Shown: positions 12,501 to 28,010, counted from the stretch's first letter. The stretch: 64,000 nt of DNA from Rhipicephalus microplus (GCF_043290135.1 NW_027464603.1:4441501-4505500); one strand, 5' to 3'. Program-made: numbers and translations. Notes: generated by a model from the sequence alone, not told the origin.

Positions 12501-15340
12501 CTCCACAACTAGAAACTCCACAACTAGAGACCACAACTATAGAGACTCCGCAACTAGAAACTCCCCAGCTAGAAACTCCGCAACTAGAAACTCCGCAACT
12601 AGAAACTCCACAACTAGAGACTCCGCAACTATGAACTCCACAACTTGAAACTCTGTAACTCGAAACTCTGCAACTAGAAAATTCCTAACTAGAAACTACA
12701 CAACTACAATCTCCACAACTCGAAACTCCGCAACTACAAAATCCACAACTAGAAACTCCACAACTGGGAACTCCGCAACTACAAAATGTACAACTAGAAA
12801 CTCGAAAACTAAAAACTCCAACTAGAAACTCCACAACTAGAAACTCCGCAACTAGAAACTCCACAACTAGACGATTCGCAACTAGAAACTCCACAACTAG
12901 ACACTCCACAACTAGAAAACTCCGCAACTAGAAACTCCACAACTAGACACTCAAAACTTGAGACTCCACAACTTGAAACTCTGCAACTCGAAACTCTGCA
13001 ACTAGAAACTCCACAACTAGAAACTCCACAACTAGACACTTCGCAACTAGAAACTCCACAACTAGACACTCCACAACTAGAAAACTCCGCAACTAGAAAC
13101 TCCACCACTAGACACTCAAAACTTGAGACTCCGCAACGACAGAGCTCGCAACTAGAAACTCTGCAACTAGAAACTGCACAGCTATAAACTTGCAACTCGA
13201 AACTCTGCAACTAAAACTCCGCAACTAGAAACTCCACAGCTAGAAACTCCACAACTCGAGACTCCACAACTACAAACTCCATGACTAGAAACTTCACAAT
13301 TAGAAACTCCATAAGTAGAAACTCCACAACTTGAGACTTTGCAACTAGAAGCTCGGCAACTAGAAACTCAACAACTAGAAACTCCACAACTAGGAACTTC
13401 ACAACTAGAAACTCCACAACTTGAAACACCACAACTAGATACTCCGCAACTACAATATCCAACACTAGAAACTCCACAACAAGAAACTCCATAACTAGAA
13501 ACTCCGCAACTAGAAACTCCACAACGACAGACTCCACAACTAGAAACTCCACAGCTAGAGACTCCACAACTAGAAACTCTACAACTAGAAACTCCACAAC
13601 TACGAACCTCACAACTAGAAACTCTACAAGTAGAAACTCCGCAACTAGAAACTCCACAGCTAGAAACTCCACAACTTGAGACTTTGCAACTAGAAACTCG
13701 GCAACTAGAAACTCCACAAATTGAAACACCACAACTAGATACTCCACAACTACAAATTCCACAGCTTGGAAGTCCACAACTAGAAACTCCGCAACTAGAA
13801 ACTCCGCAACTAGAAACTCCACAACTAGAGACTCCATAACTTGAAACACCACAACTAGGTACTCCACAGCTACAAATTCCACATCTAGAAACTCCAAATT
13901 TAGAAACTCCGCAACTAGAAACTCCGCAACTTTAAACTCCACAACTAGACACTCCATAACTAGGAACTCCACAACAAGAAACTCCACAACTACAAACTCC
14001 ACAACTACAAACTCCACAACTGGAAACTGCGCAACTAGAAACTCCGCAACTAGAAACTCCACAACAAGAAATTCCACAACCGGAGACTCAAAAACTTGAG
14101 ACTCCACAACTAAAAACTCCACAACTTGAGACTTCGCAACTAGAAACTCGGCAACTAGAAACTCAACAACTAGAAACTCCACAACTAGAAACTCCACAAC
14201 TAGAAACTCCACAACTTGAAACACCACAACTAGATACTCCACAACTACAAATTCCACAACAAGAAATTCTAAATTTAGAAACCCCGCAACTGGAAACTCC
14301 GCAACTTAAAACTCCACAACTAGAGACTCCAGAACTAGGAACTCCACATCTAGAAACTCGACAACTACAGACTCCACAACTACAAACTTCGCAACTAGAA
14401 ACTCCACAACCAGAAACTCCGCAACTAGAAACTCCACAACTAGAAGTTCCACAACCAGAGACTCAACAACTAGAAACTCCACAACTAGAAACCCAGCAAA
14501 TAGAAACTCCACAACTAGAAACTCAACACCTACAAATTCTACAACTTGAAACACCACAACTAGAAACGCAACAACTAGAAACTCCACACCTAGAAACTCC
14601 GCAACTAGAAACTCCACAACTAGAAACTCCACAACTAGAAACCATGCAACTAGAAACTCCGCAACTAGAAACTCCACAGCTAGAACGTCCGCAACTAGAA
14701 ACTCTGCAACTAGGAACTCTGCAACTAGAAACTCCAACGCTAGAAACTCCACAACTAGAAACTCCACAACTAGAAACTCCTCAACTAGAGACCACAACTA
14801 GAGACTCCGCAACTAGAAACTCCCCAGCTAGAAACTCCGCAACTAGAAACTCCGCAACTAGAAACTCCACAACTAGAGACTCCGCAACTATGAACTCCAC
14901 AACTTGAAACTCTGCAACTCGAAACTCTGCAACTAGAAAATTCCCAACTAGAAACTACACAACTACAATCTCCACAACTCGAAACTCCGCAACTACAAAA
15001 TCCACAACTAGAAACTCCACAACTGGGAACTCCGCAACTAGAAAATGTACAACTAGAAACTCGAAAACTAAAAACTCCAACTAGAAACTCCACAACTAGA
15101 AACTCCGCAACTAGAAACTCCACAACTAGACAATTCGCAACTAGAAACTCCACAACTAGACACTCCACAACTAGAAAACTCCGCAACTAGAAACTCCACA
15201 GCTAGAAACTCCACAACTTGAGACTTTGCAACTAGAGACTCCACAACTAGAAACTCCACAACTAGAAACTCTGCAACTAGAAACTCCACAGCTAGAAACT
15301 CCACAACTTGAGACTTTGCAACTAGAAACTCGGCAACTAG
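8921..15340. repeat. 6,420-bp higher-order repeat, copy 1
   Basis: This is the first of two directly adjacent copies of a 6,420-bp block, equal to 428 x 15 bp. The sequences before the two copies differ (8,881-8,920 against 15,301-15,340) and agree from 8,921/15,341 on. Reading the aligned lines I found three substitutions and no indel. They are at 9,352 (A here, C in copy 2), 9,575 (A/C) and 10,368 (T/A). Internal order: a region-1-like segment to about 12,946, then a segment with rarer variants (13,136-14,300), then the 15.0-15.3 kb junction carrying a short local duplication. Confidence 0.93.
13150..15234. repeat. Segment shared with 23,029-25,084
   Basis: The unit order matches the central region at a spacing of 9,879 bp, falling to 9,849 bp after the partner loses two units (30 bp) near 24,370. 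It also recurs at 19,570-21,654 as part of the 6,420-bp tandem. Diagnostic variants include CCATGACTAG, AATATCCAACACTAG and GCTCGGCAAC. The homology ends at about 15,234, where CTAGAGACTCC meets CTAGAAACTCGG in the partner. Confidence 0.85.
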
Positions 15341-18300
15341 AAACTCCACAACTAGAGACTCCATAACTAGGAACTTCACATCTAGAAACTCCACAACTAC
15401 AGACTCCACAACTACAAACTTCGCAACTAGAAACTCCACAACCAGAAACTCCGCAACTAGAAACTCCACAACTAGAAGTTCCACAACCAGAGACTCAACA
15501 ACTAGAAACTCCACAACTAGAAACCCAGCAACTATATACTCCACAACTAGAAACTCAACACCTACAAATTCTACAACTTGAAACACCACAACTAGAAACG
15601 CAACAACTAGAAACTCCACACCTAGAAACTCCGCAACTAGAAATTCCACAACTAGAAACTCCACAACTAGAAACTATGCAACTAGAAACTCCGCAACTAG
15701 AAACTCCACAGCTAGAACGTCCGCAACTAGAAACTCTGCAACTAGGAACTCTGCAACTAGAAACACCAATGCTAGAAACTCCACAACTAGAAACTCCGCA
15801 ACTAGAAACTCCACAACTAGAAACCCAGCAACTAGAAACTCCACAACTAGAAACTCAACACCTACAAATTCTACAACTTGAAACATCACAACTAGAAACG
15901 CAACAACTAGAAAATCCACACCTAGAAACTCCGCAACTAGAAACTCCACAACTAGAAACTCCACAACTAGAAACTATGCAACTAGAAACTCCGCCTTAGA
16001 AACTCCACAGCTAGAACGTCCGCAACTAGAAACTCTGCAACTAGGAACTCTGCAACTAGAAACTCCAACGCTAGAAACTCCACAACTAGAAACTCCACAA
16101 CTAGAAACTCCACAACTAGAGACCACAACTATAGACACTCCGCAACTAGAAACTCCCCAGCTAGAAACTCCGCAACTAGAAACTCCGCAACTAGAAACTC
16201 CACAACTAGAGACTCCGCAACTATGAACTCCACAACTTGAAACTCTGTAACTCGAAACTCTGCAACTAGAAAATTCCTAACTAGAAACTACACAACTACA
16301 ATCTCCACAACTCGAAACTCCGCAACTACAAAATCCACAACTAGAAACTCCACAACTGGGAACTCCGCAACTACAAAATGTACAACTAGAAACTCGAAAA
16401 CTAAAAACTCCAACTAGAAACTCCACAACTAGAAACTCCGCAACTAGAAACTCCACAACTAGACGATTCGCAACTAGAAACTCCACAACTAGACACTCCA
16501 CAACTAGAAAACTCCGCAACTAGAAACTCCACAACTAGACACTCAAAACTTGAGACTCCACAACTTGAAACTCTGCAACTCGAAACTCTGCAACTAGAAA
16601 CTCCACAACTAGAAACTCCACAACTAGACACTTCGCAACTAGAAACTCCACAACTAGACACTCCACAACTAGAAAACTCCACACCTAGAAACTCCACAAC
16701 TAGAAACTCTACAACTAGAAACTCCACAACTAGAAACTATGCAACTAGAAACTCCGCAATTAGAAACTCCACAGCTAGAACGTCCGCAACTAGAAACTCT
16801 GCAACTAGGAACTCTGCAACTAGAAACTCCAACGCTAGAAACTCCACAACTAGAAACTCCACAACTAGAAACTCCACAACTAGAGACCACAACTAGAGAC
16901 TCCGCAACTAGAAACTCCCCAGCTAGAAACCCCGCAACTAGAAACTCCGCAACTAGAAACTCCACAACTAGAGACTCCGCAACTATGAACTCCACAACTT
17001 GAAACTCTGCAACTAGAAAATTCCTAACTAGAAACTACACAACTACAATCTCCACAACTCGAAACTCCGCAACTACAAAATCCACAACTAGAAACTCCAC
17101 AACTGGGAACTCCGCAACTAAAAAATGTACAACTAGAAACTCGAAAACTAAAAACTCCAACTAGAAACTCCACAACTAGAAACTCCGCAACTAGAAACTC
17201 CACAACTAGACAATTCGCAACTAGAAACTCCACAACTAGACACTCCACAACTAGAAAACTCCGCAACTAGAAACTCCACAACTAGACACTCAAAACTTGA
17301 GACTCCGAAACGACAGACTTCGCAACTAGAAACTCTGCAACTAGAAACTGCACAGCTAGAAACTTGCAACTCGAAACTCTGCAACTAAAACTCCGCAACT
17401 AGAAACTCCACAGCTAGGAACTCCACAACTAGAAACTCCACAACTAGAGACTCCACAACTAGAAACTCCACAACTAGAAACTCCGCAACTAGAAACTCCA
17501 CAGCTAGAAACTCCACAACTTGAGACTTTGCAACTAGAAACTCGGCAACTAGAAACTCCACAACTAGAAACTCCACAACTAGAAACTCCACAATTTGAAA
17601 CACCACAACTAGATACTCCACAACTACAAATTCCCCAACTTGAAAGTCCACACCTAGAAAGTCCGCAACTAGAAACTGCGCAACTAGAAACTCCCCAACT
17701 AGAGACTCCATAACTTGAAAAACCACAACTAGATACTCCACAGCTACAAATTCCACATCTAGAAACTCCAAATTTAGTAACTCCGCAATTAGAAACTCCG
17801 CAACTTTAAACTCCACAACTAGACACTCCATAACTAGGAACTCCACAACAAGAAACTCCACAACTACAGACTCCACAACTACAAACTCCACAACTAGAAA
17901 CTCCACAACTGGAAACTCCGCAACTAGAAACTCCGCAACTAGAAACTCTACAACAAGAAATTCCACAACCGGAGACTCAACAACTTGAGACTTCGCAACT
18001 AGAAACTCGGCAACTAGAAACTCAAAAACTAGAAACTCCACAACTAGAAACTCCACAACTAGAAACTCCACAACTTGAAACACCACAACTAGATACTCCA
18101 CAACTACAAATTTCACAACAAGAAACTCCAAATTTAGAAACCCCGCAACTAGAAACTCAGCAACTTAAAACTCCACAACTAGAGACTCCATAGCTAGGAA
18201 CTCCACATCTTGAAACTCCACAACTACAGACTCCACACCTACAAACTTCGCAACTAGAAACTCCACAACCAGAAACTCCGCAACTAGAAACTCCACAACT

Positions 18301-21300
18301 AGAAGTTCCACAACCAGAGACTCAACAACTAGAAACTCCACAACTAGAAACCCAGCAACTATAAACTCCACAACTAGAAACTCAACACCTACAAATTCTA
18401 CAACTTGAAACACCACAACTAGAAACGCAACAACTAGAAACTCGACACCTAGAAACTCCGCAACTAGAAACTCCACAACTAGAAACTCCACAACTAGAAA
18501 CTATGCAACTAGAAACTCCGCAACTAGAAACTCCACAGCTAGAACGTCCGCAACTAGAAACTCTGCAACTAGGAACTCTGCAACTAGAAACACCAATGCT
18601 AGAAACTCCACAACTAGAAACTCCGCAACTAGAAACTCCACAACTAGAAACCCAGCAACTAGAAACTCCACAACTAGAAACTCAACACCTACAAATTCTA
18701 CAACTTGAAACACCACAACTAGAAACGCAACAACTAGAAAATCCACACCTAGAAACTCCGCAACTAGAAACTCCACAACTAGAAACTCCACAACTAGAAA
18801 CTATGCAACTAGAAACTCCGCAAATAGAAACTCCACAGCTAGAACGTCCGCAACTAGAAACTCTGCAACTAGGAACTCTGCAACTAGAAACTCCAACGCT
18901 AGAAACTCCACAACTAGAAACTCCACAACTAGAAACTCCACAACTAGAGACCACAACTATAGAGACTCCGCAACTAGAAACTCCCCAGCTAGAAACTCCG
19001 CAACTAGAAACTCCGCAACTAGAAACTCCACAACTAGAGACTCCGCAACTATGAACTCCACAACTTGAAACTCTGTAACTCGAAACTCTGCAACTAGAAA
19101 ATTCCTAACTAGAAACTACACAACTACAATCTCCACAACTCGAAACTCCGCAACTACAAAATCCACAACTAGAAACTCCACAACTGGGAACTCCGCAACT
19201 ACAAAATGTACAACTAGAAACTCGAAAACTAAAAACTCCAACTAGAAACTCCACAACTAGAAACTCCGCAACTAGAAACTCCACAACTAGACGATTCGCA
19301 ACTAGAAACTCCACAACTAGACACTCCACAACTAGAAAACTCCGCAACTAGAAACTCCACAACTAGACACTCAAAACTTGAGACTCCACAACTTGAAACT
19401 CTGCAACTCGAAACTCTGCAACTAGAAACTCCACAACTAGAAACTCCACAACTAGACACTTCGCAACTAGAAACTCCACAACTAGACACTCCACAACTAG
19501 AAAACTCCGCAACTAGAAACTCCACCACTAGACACTCAAAACTTGAGACTCCGCAACGACAGAGCTCGCAACTAGAAACTCTGCAACTAGAAACTGCACA
19601 GCTATAAACTTGCAACTCGAAACTCTGCAACTAAAACTCCGCAACTAGAAACTCCACAGCTAGAAACTCCACAACTCGAGACTCCACAACTACAAACTCC
19701 ATGACTAGAAACTTCACAATTAGAAACTCCATAAGTAGAAACTCCACAACTTGAGACTTTGCAACTAGAAGCTCGGCAACTAGAAACTCAACAACTAGAA
19801 ACTCCACAACTAGGAACTTCACAACTAGAAACTCCACAACTTGAAACACCACAACTAGATACTCCGCAACTACAATATCCAACACTAGAAACTCCACAAC
19901 AAGAAACTCCATAACTAGAAACTCCGCAACTAGAAACTCCACAACGACAGACTCCACAACTAGAAACTCCACAGCTAGAGACTCCACAACTAGAAACTCT
20001 ACAACTAGAAACTCCACAACTACGAACCTCACAACTAGAAACTCTACAAGTAGAAACTCCGCAACTAGAAACTCCACAGCTAGAAACTCCACAACTTGAG
20101 ACTTTGCAACTAGAAACTCGGCAACTAGAAACTCCACAAATTGAAACACCACAACTAGATACTCCACAACTACAAATTCCACAGCTTGGAAGTCCACAAC
20201 TAGAAACTCCGCAACTAGAAACTCCGCAACTAGAAACTCCACAACTAGAGACTCCATAACTTGAAACACCACAACTAGGTACTCCACAGCTACAAATTCC
20301 ACATCTAGAAACTCCAAATTTAGAAACTCCGCAACTAGAAACTCCGCAACTTTAAACTCCACAACTAGACACTCCATAACTAGGAACTCCACAACAAGAA
20401 ACTCCACAACTACAAACTCCACAACTACAAACTCCACAACTGGAAACTGCGCAACTAGAAACTCCGCAACTAGAAACTCCACAACAAGAAATTCCACAAC
20501 CGGAGACTCAAAAACTTGAGACTCCACAACTAAAAACTCCACAACTTGAGACTTCGCAACTAGAAACTCGGCAACTAGAAACTCAACAACTAGAAACTCC
20601 ACAACTAGAAACTCCACAACTAGAAACTCCACAACTTGAAACACCACAACTAGATACTCCACAACTACAAATTCCACAACAAGAAATTCTAAATTTAGAA
20701 ACCCCGCAACTGGAAACTCCGCAACTTAAAACTCCACAACTAGAGACTCCAGAACTAGGAACTCCACATCTAGAAACTCGACAACTACAGACTCCACAAC
20801 TACAAACTTCGCAACTAGAAACTCCACAACCAGAAACTCCGCAACTAGAAACTCCACAACTAGAAGTTCCACAACCAGAGACTCAACAACTAGAAACTCC
20901 ACAACTAGAAACCCAGCAAATAGAAACTCCACAACTAGAAACTCAACACCTACAAATTCTACAACTTGAAACACCACAACTAGAAACGCAACAACTAGAA
21001 ACTCCACACCTAGAAACTCCGCAACTAGAAACTCCACAACTAGAAACTCCACAACTAGAAACCATGCAACTAGAAACTCCGCAACTAGAAACTCCACAGC
21101 TAGAACGTCCGCAACTAGAAACTCTGCAACTAGGAACTCTGCAACTAGAAACTCCAACGCTAGAAACTCCACAACTAGAAACTCCACAACTAGAAACTCC
21201 TCAACTAGAGACCACAACTAGAGACTCCGCAACTAGAAACTCCCCAGCTAGAAACTCCGCAACTAGAAACTCCGCAACTAGAAACTCCACAACTAGAGAC

Positions 21301-21760
21301 TCCGCAACTATGAACTCCACAACTTGAAACTCTGCAACTCGAAACTCTGCAACTAGAAAATTCCCAACTAGAAACTACACAACTACAATCTCCACAACTC
21401 GAAACTCCGCAACTACAAAATCCACAACTAGAAACTCCACAACTGGGAACTCCGCAACTAGAAAATGTACAACTAGAAACTCGAAAACTAAAAACTCCAA
21501 CTAGAAACTCCACAACTAGAAACTCCGCAACTAGAAACTCCACAACTAGACAATTCGCAACTAGAAACTCCACAACTAGACACTCCACAACTAGAAAACT
21601 CCGCAACTAGAAACTCCACAGCTAGAAACTCCACAACTTGAGACTTTGCAACTAGAGACTCCACAACTAGAAACTCCACAACTAGAAACTCTGCAACTAG
21701 AAACTCCACAGCTAGAAACTCCACAACTTGAGACTTTGCAACTAGAAACTCGGCAACTAG
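15341..21760. repeat. 6,420-bp higher-order repeat, copy 2
   Basis: This is the second copy, immediately adjacent to the first. Identity continues to 21,775, where the next unit reads CTAGAAACT instead of the CTAGAGACT that opens each copy. The junction is in register with the 15-mer. So few differences imply either a very recent amplification or a duplicated stretch introduced during assembly. Confidence 0.93.
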
Positions 21761-21841
21761 AAACTCCACAACTAGAAACTCCACAACTAGAAACTCCACA
21801 ACTAGAAACTCCACAATTTGAAACACCACAACTAGATACTC

Positions 21842-22992
21842 CACAACTACAAATTCCCCAACTTGAAAGTCCACACCTAGAAACTCCGCAACTAGAAACT
21901 GCGCAACTAGAAACTCCCCAACTAGAGACTCCATAACTTGAAAACCACAACTAGATACTCCACAGCTACAAATTCCACATCTAGAAACTCCAAATTTAGT
22001 AACTCCGCAATTAGAAACTCCGCAACTTTAAACTCCACAACTAGACACTCCATAACTAGGAACTCCACAACAAGAAACTCCACAACTACAGACTCCACAA
22101 CTACAAACTCCACAACTAGAAACTCCACAACTGGAAACTCCGCAACTAGAAACTCCGCAACTAGAAACTCTACAACTTGAGACTTTGCAACTAGAAACTC
22201 AGCAACTAGAAACTCAGCAACTAGAAACTCCACAACTAGAAACATCACAACTAGAAACTCCACAACTTGAAACACCACAACTAGATACTCCGCAACTACA
22301 AATTCCACAACTAGAAACTCCACAACTAGAAACTCCATAAGTAGAAACTCCACAACTAGAAACTCCACAACTACAGACTCCACAACTAGAAACTCCACAG
22401 CTAGAGACTCCACAACTAGAAACTCCACAAATACGAACCCCACAACTACGAACCCCACAACAAGAAACTCCACAACTAGAAACTCCACAACTTGAGACTT
22501 CGCAACTAGAAACTCCACAACTAGAAACACAACAACTACAGACTCCACAACTAGAAACTCTACAACTAGAAACTCCGCAACTAGAAACTCCACAACTAGA
22601 GACTCCATAACTTGAAACTCCACAACTAGAAACTCCACAACTACGAACCTCACAACCAGGAACTCCACAACTAGAAACTCCGCAACAAGAAACTCCACAG
22701 CTAGAAACTCCACAACTTGAGACTTCGAAACTAGAAACTCGGCAACTAGAAACTCCACAACTAGAAACTCCACAACTAGAAACTCCACAAATTGAAACGC
22801 CACAACTAGATACTCCACAACTACAAATTCCACAACTAGAAACTCCACAACTAAAAACTCCGCAACTAGAAACTCCGCAACTAGAAACTCCACTACTAGA
22901 GACTCCGCAACAATAAACTCCACAACTTGAAACTCTGCAACTCGAAACTCTGCAACTAGAAACTCCACAACTAGAAACTCCACAACTAGACA
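21842..22992. repeat. Central duplication, 3.53-kb spacing, copy 1
   Basis: This matches 25,374-26,525 at 3,532 bp, then at 3,533 bp after a 1-bp difference in an A-run (GAAAACC here against GAAAAACC at 25,470). Variants in common and in order include CATAAGTAG, AATACGAACCCC, AACCAGGAAC and ACAACTAAAAACTCC. The rightmost part also recurs at about 62,560-63,340. Confidence 0.85.
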
Positions 22993-23028
22993 CTTCGCAA
23001 CTAGAAACTCCACAACTAGACACTCCAC

Positions 23029-25084
23029 AACTAGAAACTCTGCAACTAGAAACTGCACAGCTAGAAACTTGCAACTCGAAACTCTGCAACTAAAACTCCG
23101 CAACTAGAAACTCCACAGCTAGAAACTCCACAACTAGAGACTCCACAACTACAAACTCCATGACTAGAAACTTCACAATTAGAAACTCCATAAGTAGAAA
23201 CTCCACAACTTGAGACTTTGCAACTAGAAGCTCGGCAACTAGAAACTCAACAACTAGAAACTCCACAACTAGAAACTTCACAAGTAGAAACTCCACAACT
23301 TGAAACACCACAACTAGATACTCCGCAACTACAATATCCAACACTAGAAACTCCACAACAAGAAACTCCATAACTAGAAACTCCGCAACTAGAAACTCCA
23401 CAACTACAGACTCCACAACTAGAAACTCCACAGCTAGAGACTCCACAACTAGAAACTCTACAACTAGAAACTCCACAACTACGAACCTCACAACTAGAAA
23501 CTCTACAAGTAGAAACTCCGCAACTAGAAACTCCACAGCTAGAAACTCCACAACTTGAGACTTTGCAACTAGAAACTCGGCAACTAGAAACTCCACAAAT
23601 TGAAACACCACAACTAGATACTCCACAACTACAAATTCCACAGCTTGGAAGTCCACAACTAGAAACTCCGCAACTAGAAACTCCGCAACTAGAAACTCCA
23701 CAACTAGAGACTCCATAACTTGAAACACCACAACTAGGTACTCCACAGCTACAAATTCCACATCTAGAAACTCCAAATTTAGAAACTCCGCAACTAGAAA
23801 CTCCGCAACTTTAAACTCCACAACTAGACACTCCATAACTAGGAACTCCACAACAAGAAACTCCACAACTACAAACTCCACAACTAGAAACTCCACAACT
23901 GGAAACTGCGCAACTAGAAACTCCGCAACTAGAAACTCCACAACAAGAAATTCCACAACCGGAGACTCAAAAACTTGAGACTCCACAACTAAAAACTCCA
24001 CAACTTGAGACTTCGCAACTAGAAACTCGGCAACTAGAAACTCAACAACTAGAAACTCCACAACTAGAAACTCCACAACTAGAAACTCCACAACTTGAAA
24101 CACCCCAACTAGATACTCCACAACTACAAATTCCACAACAAGAAACTCTAAATTTAGAAACCCCGCAACTAGAAACTCCGCAACTTAAAACTCCACAACT
24201 AGAGACTCAAGAACTAGGAACTCCACATCTAGAAACTCGACAACTACAGACTCCACAACTACAAACTTCGCAACTAGAAACTCCACAACCAGAAACTCCG
24301 CAACTAGAAACTCCACAACTAGAAGTTCCACAACCAGAGACTCAACAACTAGAAACTCCACAACTAGAAACTCAACACCTACAAATTCTACAACTTGAAA
24401 CACCACAACTAGAAACGCAACAACTAGAAACTCCACACCTAGAAACTCCGCAACTAGAAACTCCACAACTAGAAACTCCACAACTAGAAACTATGCAACT
24501 AGAAACTCCGAAACTAGAAACTCCACAGCTAGAACGTCCGCAACTAGAAACTCTGCAACTAGGAACTCTGCAACTAGAAACTCCAACGCTAGAAACTCCA
24601 CAACTAGAAACTCCACAAATAGAAACTCCTCAACTAGAGACCACAACTAGAGACTCCGCAACTAGAAACTCCCCAGCTAGAAACTCCGCAACTAGAAACT
24701 CCGCAACTAGAAACTCCACAACTAGAGACTCCGCAACTATGAACTCCACAACTTGAAACTCTGCAACTCGAAACTCTGCAACTAGAAAATTCCCAACTAG
24801 AAACTACACAACTACAATCTCCACAACTCGAAACTCCGCAACTACAAAATCCACAACTAGAAACTCCACAACTGGGAACTCCGCAACTAGAAAATGTACA
24901 ACTAGAAACTCGAAAACTAAAAACTCCAACTAGAAACTCCACAACTAGAAACTCCGCAACTAGAAACTCCACAACTAGACAATTCGCAACTAGAAACTCC
25001 ACAACTAGACACTCCACAACTAGAAAACTCCGCAACTAGAAACTCCACAGCTAGAAACTCCACAACTTGAGACTTTGCAACTAG
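23029..25084. repeat. Central copy of the 13,150-15,234 segment
   Basis: This is the third copy of the segment, more diverged than the two in region 2. It keeps the same order of variants but has private changes such as CACCCCAACTAG at about 24,103 and CCGAAACTAG at about 24,509, and it lacks two units near 24,370. Confidence 0.83.
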
Positions 25085-25373
25085 AAACTCGGCAACTAGA
25101 AACTCCACAACTAGACACTCCACAACTAGAAAACTCCGCAACTAGAAACTCCACAACTAGACACTCAAAACTTGAGACTCCGCAACGACAGACTTCGCAA
25201 CTAGAAACTCTGCAACTAGAAACTGCACAGCTAGAAACTTGCAACTCGAAACTCTGCAACTAAAACTCCGCAACTAGAAACTCCACAGCTAGAAACTCCA
25301 CAACTAGAAACTCCACAACTAGAGACTCCACAACTAGAAACTCCACAACTAGAAACTCTGCAACTAGAAACTC

Positions 25374-26525
25374 CACAACTACAAATTCCCCAACTTGAAA
25401 GTCCACACCTAGAAACTCCGCAACTAGAAACTGCGCAACTAGAAACTCCCCAACTAGAGACTCCATAACTTGAAAAACCACAACTAGATACTCCACAGCT
25501 ACAAATTCCACATCTAGAAACTCCAAATTTAGTAACTCCGCAATTAGAAACTCCGCAACTTTAAACTCCACAACTAGACACTCCATAACTAGGAACTCCA
25601 CAACAAGAAACTCCACAACTACAGACTCCACAACTACAAACTCCACAACTAGAAACTCCACAACTGGAAACTCCGCAACTAGAAACTCCGCAACTAGAAA
25701 CTCTACAACTTGAGACTTTGCAACTAGAAACTCAGCAACTAGAAACTCAGCAACTAGAAACTCCACAACTAGAAACATCACAACTAGAAACTCCACAACT
25801 TGAAACACCACAACTAGATACTCCGCAACTACAAATTCCACAACTAGAAACTCCACAACTAGAAACTCCATAAGTAGAAACTCCACAACTAGAAACTCCA
25901 CAACTACAGACTCCACAACTAGAAACTCCACAGCTAGAGACTCCACAACTAGAAACTCCACAAATACGAACCCCACAACTACGAACCCCACAACAAGAAA
26001 CTCCACAACTAGAAACTCCACAACTTGAGACTTCGCAACTAGAAACTCCACAACTAGAAACACAACAACTACAGACTCCACAACTAGAAACTCTACAACT
26101 AGAAACTCCGCAACTAGAAACTCCACAACTAGAGACTCCATAACTTGAAACTCCACAACTAGAAACTCCACAACTACGAACCTCACAACCAGGAACTCCA
26201 CAACTAGAAACTCCGCAACAAGAAACTCCACAGCTAGAAACTCCACAACTTGAGACTTCGAAACTAGAAACTCGGCAACTAGAAACTCCACAACTAGAAA
26301 CTCCACAACTAGAAACTCCACAAATTGAAACGCCACAACTAGATACTCCACAACTACAAATTCCACAACTAGAAACTCCACAACTAAAAACTCCGCAACT
26401 AGAAACTCCGCAACTAGAAACTCCACTACTAGAGACTCCGCAACTATAAACTCCACAACTTGAAACTCTGCAACTAGAAACTCTGCAACTAGAAACTCCA
26501 CAACTAGAAACTCCACAACTAGACA
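25374..26525. repeat. Central duplication, 3.53-kb spacing, copy 2
   Basis: This is the partner of 21,842-22,992 with few differences, one being GCAACTATAAAC near 26,440 where copy 1 has GCAACAATAAAC. The copies part at about 22,992/26,525, where one continues with CACTTCGC and the other with CACTCCAC. Confidence 0.85.
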
Positions 26526-26592
26526 CTCCACAACTAGAAAACTCCGCAACTAGAAACTCCACCACTAGACACTCAAAACTTGAGACTCCGCA

Positions 26593-28010
26593 ACGACAGA
26601 GCTCGCAACTAGAAACTCTGCAACTAGAAACTGCACAGCTAGAAACTTGCAACTCGAAACTCTGCAACTAAAACTCCGCAACTAGAAACTCCACAGCTAG
26701 AAACTCCACAACTAGAGACTCCACAACTACAAACTCCATGACTAGAAACTTCACAATTAGAAACTCCATAAGTAGAAACTCCACAACTTGAGACTTTGCA
26801 ACTAGAAGCTCGGCAACTAGAAACTCAACAACTAGAAACTCCACAACTAGGAACTTCACAACTAGAAACTCCACAACTTGAAACACCACAACTAGATACT
26901 CCGCAACTACAATATCCAACACTAGAAACTCCACAACAAGAAACTCCATAACTAGAAACTCCGCAACTAGAAACTCCACAACTACAGACTCCACAACTAG
27001 AAACTCCACAGCTAGAGACTCCACAACTAGAAACTCTACAACTAGAAACTCCACAACTACGAACCTCACAACTAGAAACTGCGCAACTAGAAACTCCGCA
27101 ACTAGAAACTCCACAACAAGAAATTCCACAACCAGAGACTCAAAAACTTGAGACTCCACAACTAAAAACTCCACAACTTGAGACTTCGCAACTAGAAACT
27201 CGGCAACTAGAAACTCAACAACTAGAAACTCCACAACTAGAAACTCCACAACTAGAAACTCCACAACTTGAAACACCACAACTAGATACTCCACAACTAC
27301 AGATTCCACAACAAGAAACTCCAAATTTAGAAACCCCGCAACTAGAAACTCCGCAACTTAAAACTCCACAACTAGAGACTCCAGAACTAGGAACTCCACA
27401 TCTAGAAACTCCACAACTACAGACTCCACAACTACAAACTTCGCAACTAGAAATTCCACAACCAGAAACTCCGCAACTAGAAACTCCACAACTAGAAGTT
27501 CCACAACCAGAGACTCAACAACTAGAAACTCCACAACTAGAAACCCAGCAACTATAAACTCCACAACTAGAAACTCAACACCTACAAATTCTACAACTTG
27601 AAACACCACAACTAGAAACGCAACAACTAGAAACTCCACACCTAGAAACTCCGCAACTAGAAACTCCACAACTAGAAACTCCACAACTAGAAACTATGCA
27701 ACTAGAAACTCCGCAACTAGAAACTCCACAGCTAGAACGTCCGCAACTAGAAACCCTGCAACTAGGAACTCTGCAACTAGAAACTCCAACGCTAGAAACT
27801 CCACAACTAGAAACTCCACAACTAGAGACCACAACTAGAGACTCCGCAACTAGAAACTCCCCAGCTAGAAACTCCGCAACTAGAAACTCCGCAACTAGAA
27901 ACTAAACAACTAGAGACTCCGCAACTATGAACTCCACAACTTGAAACTCTGCAACTCGAAACTCTGCAACTAGAAAATTCCCAACTAGAAACTACACAAC
28001 TACAAATTCC
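26593..28010. repeat. Internally deleted relative of 13,136-14,960
   Basis: The left part matches 13,136 onward at a spacing of 13,457 bp. At about 27,075 the order jumps, and it resumes matching 14,025 onward at 13,067 bp. The difference of 390 bp is 26 whole units. The segment ends in a marker block truncated after ACAACTACAA near 27,978-28,010. Confidence 0.78.
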
